Assembly: GCA_014879445.1 (NCBI GenBank)
Contig: JACSSC010000020.1
Span: forward strand, 1-64,000
Direction: 5' to 3'
Length of the DNA stretch: 64,000 bases
Source of the DNA: Candidatus Competibacteraceae bacterium
GTDB lineage: Bacteria; Bacteroidota; Bacteroidia; CAIKAF01
The notes under the pieces are model-generated. The model made no database searches and was not told where the DNA came from. It worked only from the letters and a program-made list of their open reading frames with translations. How positions within the stretch are numbered: position 1 is the first letter of the stretch; every line of letters starts with the position of its first letter. Below, in pieces: positions 57,396 to 64,000 of this stretch. The position numbers and the translations under genes are program-made.

Positions 57396-58075
57396 GCAGT
57401 ATTCCTTTTTAAATAGAGTGTTTCTGCTAAATCGAAATCTTCCGGTTCATCAATATCTATAGCTTCCATCTTATTCATTTCAAACATAGCAGGGCATTTA
57501 CCTATGCGTCTTCTTCCAGATTGAGAAAAGGATGATTGAGAAAAGATAAAGAAATTTGAATTTTCCTCATACAAAGGAGGCAAATCCTGAGTTCTTATCA
57601 ATTCATTGGGATTATGATTTACAGGTGTTCCATCTTGCCAATATAATCGGGTTTGCAAACGGGTAACACTAAATACAGAATCGTAGATGGATATGGAATC
57701 AAAATAAAATGAAATCGCTTTGCTTATTGTTTCAGTTTTCAATAGCGGATTGGTTGAATGGGTTTGAATAAAATGCTGTGAATTGGTTTGTTGCATATCA
57801 TAATCAATGATTTCGTTCATCGAAACAAAATCGCCACAAATAGATTCAGGACGTTGTATGATACGAACGCGTGAAAAATGTGACAAGGCATCTTCAGCAA
57901 TAAGACGACTGTCTGTATTGATTAAAACTTCTGATATCAATTCACAATCCAACAATGCATGCATAATGGCATGATACAAGGGTTTCCCAGCAAAGGGTTT
58001 TAAATTTTTGTTCGGCACCCTTTCTGAATGTCCTTTCATGGGAAGTAATGCTATCACCTTCCGATCTGAATTCAT
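57392..58075 (-). CDS. CMP-N-acetylneuraminate-synthetase-like cytidylyltransferase
   Basis: A 227-residue nucleotidyltransferase beginning VIALLPMKGHSERVPNKNLK (7-26), a divergent form of the I(I/V)PARGGSKGIPxKN signature, then GKPLYHAIMHAL, VLINTDS, QTHSTNPLL and, near the end, EAIDIDEPEDFDLAE, the conserved D-x-P-x-D tail. The family activates sialic-like acids, Kdo or phosphonates with CMP. The changed loop (MKGHSER) points to a different acceptor. It overlaps YfhO by one base (TAATG). Confidence 0.87.
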   Translation of the reverse strand: MNSDRKVIALLPMKGHSERVPNKNLKPFAGKPLYHAIMHALLDCELISEVLINTDSRLIAEDALSHFSRVRIIQRPESICGDFVSMNEIIDYDMQQTNSQHFIQTHSTNPLLKTETISKAISFYFDSISIYDSVFSVTRLQTRLYWQDGTPVNHNPNELIRTQDLPPLYEENSNFFIFSQSSFSQSGRRRIGKCPAMFEMNKMEAIDIDEPEDFDLAETLYLKRNTA

Positions 58076-60621
58076 TATGCTTTTGATTTTTTTGTTTGAA
58101 GCCAAATCAAATATGAAAAACCGACTAACATAATCAATAACAAAATACCTGAACTCGCCTGCGAAATCATTACCCCCTTGGCATAAGAAGCAGGCGAAAA
58201 ATCAAATTCAATGGTATGTTTTCCGGCGGGTATTTTCATTCCTCTTAACACGTAGTTTGCCCTCACATATTCTACCGGTGCATCATCTATGTATGCATTC
58301 CATCCTTTGTCGTAGAAAATTTCGCTAAACACGACGAACTGTTCGGTTGATGATTCAAATGCATAGGTGAGTTGATTGGGTAAATAGGAGGTGAGTTGGA
58401 TACTTGCTGAAGAATCGGGAACGGGTGTAAAACCTGAAAGTACCTGCTCATATCTCTTGTCAACAATAGCCGTTTGTTTGATATCTTCGCGTGTAAGTTT
58501 TTCCAACTCCTCATCCGCATCATTAGCCCATTCGATTCGATTCACCATCCATGCATTTCCAAATGCATACAAATTAGGTAATGCAGCTTGTTCGGGACTA
58601 AAAATATAGTATTTCGTATTTAGCATATTAGCCACTTGCATGCTTTTAAATACTTCCATCATATCTTCTGCCGAGTTGGCTTTGCTCGTAAAAATTTTGT
58701 TTAAATCGGGCATAAGTGCAAACTCTATTAACTCCTGATATCTTTCCATTTTGGCACCATGATAACCGCCAATGGACTTATGAAAATAGCTTGTTATGCC
58801 ATCATTGAACGTGCTTACTGACAAGTTAGCTACTCTGAAATTGGGGTCAGTATCTTGCAAAATGGATTGATTCGCAATGGTTGGCCTTATCAATTCGGTG
58901 GGCTTTTTATAATTTTTATCGGTCAAATAGCGCGTATTAATTGTGTATAAATCAACAAAAGTTATCGCAATTAATCCAATGGAAAGTACCATCGCATTAA
59001 TCTTTTTTCGGCTATAAGCAAAGAGCAAAGCAAATCCTAAAGAAATGATAATGGCTGTGCGTATGGCATCAGCTTTAAAAATTGAAATACGAGCAGTTTC
59101 CACAACATCAAGCATTCGATTGATATCTGATTGTCCGGCACCCTGTTGTGTAAGTGCTGCTGTAATTTCATTTATCTCGCCGGGTTTAAAGAAAGATTGC
59201 AAGATACCGGGCACAAGATATGCTATTAATGCCATGATGCCTGTAAGTGCAAATACGCCATACAATACATGTTCATTTCGCAAGTTTTGTACTTGATTTT
59301 TGAAAACAGTAAACGGTTGTTTGAAAAAATCTCTACGTGAAGTAATTTCATAAAGTGCAAAAACGGCTAGGATAGGTACAGTAAATTCCATCACTACAAG
59401 AATAGAATTTACGGCTCTGAACTTATTGTATAGGGGAAAATGATTGATAAAAAACTCTGTCAGTCCCATATAATTTTTCCCCCACGACAACATCAAAGTA
59501 AGGAGAACTGAGAACATAACAATCCATTTAATTGGATGAGAAACAAGAGCTATTCCCAAAATAAAAAGAAAGAAAATAATAGCACCTGAATATAGAGCCC
59601 CACCTGAAGCATCCTGTCCGCCCCAATACTGATCAAATGATTTGAGCATTTCTCTGTCATTGCCTTTAACCGACTCTCTAGCAGCAGGATGCTCATACAA
59701 TACACCATTTTTAGGGCCTTTAAAATTTGGTATCCACATACTGAAAATATCTCCTTTACCATAGCTATAGCCCACGATATAGGATTTATCTAATCCACTG
59801 GTTTTATCCGAATTTTCTTTCAGTCGTACCAATTCTGATTTTCCTCGTGTGCTGTAAGACGTATATTCGTTAACCGGCAAAAGACGGTTAGATGTGGTTA
59901 CTGCGCCGATGGTAAACATTACACCAATAATAGAAGCTGCTATCAATGCATGCTTGGATTGTTTTTGAATGATTGCATCAACAAAACGATAGAGAAGATA
60001 TATAGAAAGAAAAAAAGCAAAATAATAATAAGTCATTTGAGGGTGATTACCAAGCATTTCGAGCGACATGGCCAGACCGGCAACGATAGCACCCCATATA
60101 TATTTCTTATCAAAAACAAGATTAATGCCGGCAACAACAAGAGGGATATATGAGATCGTAACCATTTTATTAAAATGGCCGGCGCCCATGATAATAAAAT
60201 GATACGTAGTAAGTCCAAAACCCAAAGCGCCTAACATTCCCATCCATGGATCGGGACGAAAAGTAAGCATCATCAAATAAAAGCATAACAAGGCAATAAA
60301 AATAGAATTGGCAGGACGAGGCAATCCTAATGAAAAAACAGGCGCAATGTACTTTTCAATGAAATTTCCATCCGGCTTAAATGTTATCAAGTATGAAGGC
60401 ATACCACCAAACATAGAGTTGGTCCATAATGGCTCTTTCCCGTGTTGCTTTCTAAAATCCTGCACTTCTTTAGCAGATCCTCTGTATTGGAGGTCATCGT
60501 GAGCACTCAGAACTTTACCATCAAAAGCCGGCAATGACATTACAACCGATATCAATAAAAAGATACCAACAGCTAAGGCATGAGGCATTACCGATTTCCA
60601 TTCGGGCATGAATTGCTTCAT
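58075..60621 (-). CDS. YfhO-family multi-span membrane protein (GT-C-like)
   Basis: An 848-residue membrane protein with about 12 N-terminal helices (first about 13-35), long loops with APVFSLGLPRPANSIF and QYWGGQD, then a large periplasmic beta-rich C-terminal domain (about 620-800) and a last helix. YfhO proteins resemble GT-C enzymes and in Gram-positives help glycosylate lipoteichoic acid. The start at ATG 60621 is preferred over TTG 60627. First gene of the glycan cluster, 70 bases after the murF-alr terminator region. Confidence 0.85.
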   Translation of the reverse strand: MKQFMPEWKSVMPHALAVGIFLLISVVMSLPAFDGKVLSAHDDLQYRGSAKEVQDFRKQHGKEPLWTNSMFGGMPSYLITFKPDGNFIEKYIAPVFSLGLPRPANSIFIALLCFYLMMLTFRPDPWMGMLGALGFGLTTYHFIIMGAGHFNKMVTISYIPLVVAGINLVFDKKYIWGAIVAGLAMSLEMLGNHPQMTYYYFAFFLSIYLLYRFVDAIIQKQSKHALIAASIIGVMFTIGAVTTSNRLLPVNEYTSYSTRGKSELVRLKENSDKTSGLDKSYIVGYSYGKGDIFSMWIPNFKGPKNGVLYEHPAARESVKGNDREMLKSFDQYWGGQDASGGALYSGAIIFFLFILGIALVSHPIKWIVMFSVLLTLMLSWGKNYMGLTEFFINHFPLYNKFRAVNSILVVMEFTVPILAVFALYEITSRRDFFKQPFTVFKNQVQNLRNEHVLYGVFALTGIMALIAYLVPGILQSFFKPGEINEITAALTQQGAGQSDINRMLDVVETARISIFKADAIRTAIIISLGFALLFAYSRKKINAMVLSIGLIAITFVDLYTINTRYLTDKNYKKPTELIRPTIANQSILQDTDPNFRVANLSVSTFNDGITSYFHKSIGGYHGAKMERYQELIEFALMPDLNKIFTSKANSAEDMMEVFKSMQVANMLNTKYYIFSPEQAALPNLYAFGNAWMVNRIEWANDADEELEKLTREDIKQTAIVDKRYEQVLSGFTPVPDSSASIQLTSYLPNQLTYAFESSTEQFVVFSEIFYDKGWNAYIDDAPVEYVRANYVLRGMKIPAGKHTIEFDFSPASYAKGVMISQASSGILLLIMLVGFSYLIWLQTKKSKA

Positions 60622-60649
60622 AAACAAATAAATTAAGGTACTAAAGTAT

Positions 60650-60674
60650 AAAAAACCGCTGAGTAGCGAAGCGG
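60650..60674 (-). terminator. Intrinsic terminator of the tdk-murF/alr operon
   Basis: On the minus strand CCGCT-tcgctactc-AGCGG followed by six T forms a hairpin and U-tract. It lies 17 bases after the murF-alr stop and just before YfhO, separating two minus-strand operons. The stem is short (5 bp), so strength is uncertain. Confidence 0.6.
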
Positions 60675-60691
60675 GAAGAAAAAAAACAGCT

Positions 60692-63169
60692 TTATTCCTT
60701 TACGAAAATACGCTTCAGCCGATGCGACAAACCGGTTAATACTTCATAAGGAATGGTTCCCATTTGCTGAGCAATTTCAGAAACGGTAAGGGGTGGATGC
60801 CCCATCACAATCACTTCATCGCCTTCTTCTGCTTGAATATCTGTAATGTCTATCATAGTCATATCCATACATACTCTTCCAACAACAGGCGCCAGCTTAC
60901 CATTTACTAACATTGCACCAACACCATTGCTTAGAGAGCGACGAAAACCATCGGCATATCCCAAAGGAACGGTTGCAATAACTCTTTTTTGTGTAGAAAT
61001 ACCATCACGGGCATAGCCCACAGAATCGCCTGCTTGCACCACTCGTACTTGCGAAATACGGGTTTTTAGTCGTACTACCTCCATCAAACGTGCTGTTTGT
61101 TCTTCATTCGATCCGATACCATACAATCCGATACCTAACCGCACCATATCAAATTGCGACTCAGGGAATCGCTCTATACCACTCGAATTAAGAATATGTC
61201 GCAAGGGCATATAGCCAAGAGTGTCGGCTATCTGGACGGATGCCGATATAAATCGCTCAACCTGCATTTCTGTAAAACTATCATAATGATTTGTATCAGA
61301 GGCCGACAAGTGAGAGAAAATAGAAGCAACACGTATAAAAGGATTTTGAGATAATAACATACAAAGTTCAGAAATATCTGATGGATTATAACCTAGTCGG
61401 TGCATGCCTGTATCCACTTTAATATGTACCGCCGGCAGATTGCCATTATATCCGCGTGCAAAAACCAGAAAACGCTGCAATGAACGGATACTATACAATT
61501 CTGGTTCGAGTCGATAGCGAGCCATTCGTTCATAATGTTCGTCTTCAGGACTCATCACCATAATTGGCAATCCAACGCCCTCATTGCGTAGCTGAATGCC
61601 TTCATCTGTATATGCAACTGCCAAATAATCGGCTTTATAATATTCAAGCAATTGGGCTATTTCAACATCTCCTGTACCATAAGATGCTGCCTTTACCATG
61701 GCCATAATACGAATACCCGGTGCCAACAATGATTTGTAGTAATTAAAATTATGCGCCACAGCATTAAGATTAATCTCCAACACTGTGGCATGCGTTTTTT
61801 CAATCAAAAAGGATTCTATTCGCTCCAATTCAAAACTTCGTGCTCCTTTAATCAGAATATCTTCATCCTTAAAATGCAAGCCGGGCAATGCTTTCAGCAA
61901 TTCATCAGTGTTTTCAAAGGTTTGTTCCACATGATTGAAATAAGCATGATAAGCAGAAATATAAGGACCAATAAGAAACAACCTTGAGAAAGCAGCTTCA
62001 TTCACTAATCTGGCTAATGAAGCATACAAGTCGGATGCGGGGCGGTTTGACTGATGAATATCAGATAAAAATAAGGTTTTCTTTTTCTTATTACCCAACT
62101 CAATCAGATATTGAAGCGCAATGCGCACAGAGTCCATGTCAGCATTATAAGCATCGTTGATAACCGAACAACCATTGACACCTTTTTTCATTTCGAGTCG
62201 CATAGCGATCGGCTGAAGCTGTGGCAAAGAATATATGATTTCATCAGTCGAAATATTCAAATATGTCAATACTGCCATACAGTGTATCGCATTTTCGATC
62301 AAAGCCGGTTCAGTAAATGGCAATACAATTTCAAAATCCTTATGGGTGCGAATAGTTAGTCGTGTGTTTTTTCCTTCTTTTACTTTATTCAGGATCCGCA
62401 GATCGGCATCTTCATATTCCGACCAGGTAAAAAACCTGACACCTTTCAGAAAATCGGATTTTGCTATTTCGTGATGTAATACAGAATGATCACGTGAATA
62501 GATGAGGGTATGGGTATGAATAAAAAGACGAAGTTTTTCTTTAATTTTTTCTTCAATACAATTAAAGTTCTCGCTATGTGCTTCGCCAATCATGGTAAAA
62601 ACGCCAATATCAGGACGCATGCAATCTGCGAGGCGTTCCATTTCGCCGGGTTGTGAAATGCCGGCCTCAAATAAGCCCAACGTATGAGTTGCATTGATAT
62701 GCCATAATGACAAAGGCACACCCGTTTGGGAATTAAAGCTGCCAGGACTTTTCACTACCTGATACGTAGGCGAAAGCAATTGTGACAACCATTCTTTAAC
62801 GATGGTTTTACCATTGCTGCCGGTTATACCTATTACCGGCAATTGAAACTGTTTGCGATGCCATCCGGTAATTTGCTGCAAAGCATGAACCGTATTGCTC
62901 ACAACGATAAATATAGTATGATGAAAATCGCTAATTGTTGGAGGCAGAGCAGAAACCAAAAAACAGCGAACGCCTTTATGATAAGCCGAATGTAAAAATT
63001 GATGACCGTCATGATATGTGCCACAAATAGCAACAAACAAACTTGTATCAGGGAAAATGATTTTACGACTATCCGTACTTATATGGCTCACATTAACATG
63101 AGCAGCACCTTGCGGATAAATTTTCCCGCCACATACGAATGCCAATTTATCGCTAGAATAATTATTCAT
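60692..63169 (-). CDS. murF-alr: MurF-alanine racemase fusion (UDP-MurNAc-tripeptide:D-Ala-D-Ala ligase/alanine racemase)
   Basis: An 825-residue bifunctional enzyme. MurF half (about 1-455): GITGSNGKTIVKEWL with the ATP P-loop (114-122), the GEAHSENF motif, NDAYNAD (338-344). Alr half (about 461-825): EINLNAVAHNF, PLP Lys493 in MVKAASYG, RLGIGLYGI, GYADGFRRSL and RVCMDMTMID. Alanine racemase makes D-Ala; MurF adds D-Ala-D-Ala to the muropeptide. Such fusions are known in Bacteroidota. MVKAASYGTG departs from the usual KANAYGHG loop. Overlaps tdk by one base (TAATG). Confidence 0.95.
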   Translation of the reverse strand: MNNYSSDKLAFVCGGKIYPQGAAHVNVSHISTDSRKIIFPDTSLFVAICGTYHDGHQFLHSAYHKGVRCFLVSALPPTISDFHHTIFIVVSNTVHALQQITGWHRKQFQLPVIGITGSNGKTIVKEWLSQLLSPTYQVVKSPGSFNSQTGVPLSLWHINATHTLGLFEAGISQPGEMERLADCMRPDIGVFTMIGEAHSENFNCIEEKIKEKLRLFIHTHTLIYSRDHSVLHHEIAKSDFLKGVRFFTWSEYEDADLRILNKVKEGKNTRLTIRTHKDFEIVLPFTEPALIENAIHCMAVLTYLNISTDEIIYSLPQLQPIAMRLEMKKGVNGCSVINDAYNADMDSVRIALQYLIELGNKKKKTLFLSDIHQSNRPASDLYASLARLVNEAAFSRLFLIGPYISAYHAYFNHVEQTFENTDELLKALPGLHFKDEDILIKGARSFELERIESFLIEKTHATVLEINLNAVAHNFNYYKSLLAPGIRIMAMVKAASYGTGDVEIAQLLEYYKADYLAVAYTDEGIQLRNEGVGLPIMVMSPEDEHYERMARYRLEPELYSIRSLQRFLVFARGYNGNLPAVHIKVDTGMHRLGYNPSDISELCMLLSQNPFIRVASIFSHLSASDTNHYDSFTEMQVERFISASVQIADTLGYMPLRHILNSSGIERFPESQFDMVRLGIGLYGIGSNEEQTARLMEVVRLKTRISQVRVVQAGDSVGYARDGISTQKRVIATVPLGYADGFRRSLSNGVGAMLVNGKLAPVVGRVCMDMTMIDITDIQAEEGDEVIVMGHPPLTVSEIAQQMGTIPYEVLTGLSHRLKRIFVKE

Positions 63170-63750
63170 TATCTTTCATTTTGCTGATGCTGATAACAAT
63201 ATCGGCAAAGTGGTTTGTATTTATCGGTTTCGCCAAGCAGCACAACCTTTTTTTCGTCTGTAACACGATACGAATGATGTGCTAAATTTCCACAAGAAAC
63301 GCATATCGCATGCACTTTTGTAACAAATTCTGCAACAGCCATCAATGGAGGCATTACACCAAAAGGAGCACCGGAATAATCCATATCCAAACCTGCAATG
63401 ACAACCCTAATTCCATTATTGGCAAGTTGATTACATACATCAACCAATCCATCGTCAAAAAATTGGGCTTCATCAATCCCCACTACATCCACATCGCTAG
63501 CCATAAGCAAGATATTTGAGGACGAAGGCACCGCTGTTGAAAGAATTCGGGTATCATTGTGCGAAACAACCTGTTGTTCGTGGTAACGCGTATCAATAGC
63601 TGGTTTAAAGATTTCAACTTTAAGGCGAGCAAACTGAGCACGCTTCAACCTGCGAATCAGTTCTTCTGTTTTGCCAGAGAACATTGATCCGCAGATAACC
63701 TCTATCCACCCCTTGCGTTCGTGCGACCTAAATGTGTTTTCAACAAACAT
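63169..63750 (-). CDS. tdk: Thymidine kinase (type II)
   Basis: A 193-residue TK1-like enzyme: P-loop GSMFSGKT (21-28), Glu94 in GIDEAQFF as catalytic base, AGLDMDYSG, lid and zinc cysteines 150, 153, 182 and 185. It phosphorylates thymidine in the salvage pathway. First gene of the operon with murF-alr. I see no perfect promoter box in the 207-base gap before it. Confidence 0.96.
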   Translation of the reverse strand: MFVENTFRSHERKGWIEVICGSMFSGKTEELIRRLKRAQFARLKVEIFKPAIDTRYHEQQVVSHNDTRILSTAVPSSSNILLMASDVDVVGIDEAQFFDDGLVDVCNQLANNGIRVVIAGLDMDYSGAPFGVMPPLMAVAEFVTKVHAICVSCGNLAHHSYRVTDEKKVVLLGETDKYKPLCRYCYQHQQNER

Positions 63751-63957
63751 ACTGAATAAAATTCGGCCAATATGGCTGTATATCTTATCTGAATTATCAA
63801 TTTTGTATGTTCTGACAACGGATTAGTATCCTTCTCTGTCAGATCATATTGGTTACAAATTTGCTAAATCTTGTGGGATTATAACCAATACCCAAAGATT
63901 TTATGCAAATAAGATTGTAAATTGCGTTGTATTATTCAATAAACATTGAGATAAATT

Positions 63958-64000
63958 ATGGATCCCAAGAATTTGTTAGAGAAAATCGAATTACATATGC
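63958..64000 (+). CDS. Start of an unidentified plus-strand gene, cut by the window
   Basis: ATG at 63958 opens a reading frame of 14 codons (MDPKNLLEKIELHM) that runs off the window without a stop. It diverges from tdk. No clear TAnnTTTG box is found just upstream. Too short to identify. Confidence 0.4.
   Translation, partial: MDPKNLLEKIELHM

Overview
This window comes from an AT-rich member of the Bacteroidota. Evidence: (i) the promoter motif TAnnTTTG, the recognised -7 box of this phylum, lies in front of many genes, while Shine-Dalgarno sequences are not evident; (ii) several gene types are typical of the phylum: a MurF-alanine racemase fusion, a DUF5686 outer-membrane protein with a carboxypeptidase-regulatory-like domain, a single-domain RRM protein, a YfhO membrane protein, and a TPR sensor kinase paired with a LytTR regulator. 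I cannot place it below phylum level. The window reads as ordinary chromosome. I saw no insertion sequence, integrase, CRISPR array or prophage, and no stretch over 300 bases lacks a gene.

Layout. 1-69: end of a tRNA-Gly gene (minus). 0.27-6.8 kb: efflux operon (TetR regulator, TolC-type channel, lipoprotein adaptor, RND pump). 6.8-9.2 kb: glycosyltransferase and GNAT-like protein (minus). 9.3-12.4 kb: large secreted protein with about 38 tandem 17-residue repeats and a peptidase-S74-like end. 12.4-15.8 kb: aldehyde dehydrogenase, GMC oxidoreductase and a small partner (minus), probably alcohol-to-acid oxidation. 15.9-18.8 kb: universal stress protein and a DUF349 repeat protein (minus). 18.9-21.5 kb: Na+-coupled NSS transporter, a 42-residue partner and a FAH-family enzyme. 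21.6-30.8 kb: phosphorelay block with three histidine kinases, two single-domain receivers and a CheR methyltransferase but no CheB. 30.8-34.6 kb: flippase and two glycosyltransferase-like genes (minus). 34.8-38.5 kb: outer-membrane protein, prmC, ligA. 38.5-39.7 kb: arsR-arsM with a palindromic operator (minus). 39.8-42.6 kb: RRM protein and DUF5686 protein (minus). 42.7-45.4 kb: TPR/HisKA_2 kinase and LytTR regulator. 45.5-48.2 kb: bioB-bioF-bioD, converging on a gene for a biotin-carrier protein. 48.9-51.7 kb: dnaB and a conserved exported protein. 51.7-60.6 kb (minus): YfhO, a CMP-sugar-synthetase-like enzyme, two methyltransferase-like proteins, HpaI-type aldolase, epimerase, cyclase, HAD phosphatase and 2-hydroxyacid dehydrogenase. 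60.7-63.8 kb (minus): tdk and murF-alr, ending at an intrinsic terminator. 63.96-64 kb: start of a further plus-strand gene.

How the genes work together. Many neighbours overlap by 1-14 bases (ATGA, GTGA or TAATG junctions), so tight operons are the rule. Most of the accessory content concerns the cell envelope: efflux, a repeat-rich surface protein, three separate glycan blocks, outer-membrane proteins and peptidoglycan precursor synthesis. The most novel candidate is the 51.7-58.1 kb cluster. Its enzyme set could build a CMP-activated keto-acid or hydroxy-acid for a surface glycan, using a pyruvate aldolase where a PEP-dependent synthase is usual. The clearest regulatory observation is that four unrelated genes (tetR, the TPR kinase, dnaB and the 2-hydroxyacid dehydrogenase) have exactly 7 bases between a perfect -7 box and their ATG, which predicts leaderless mRNAs.
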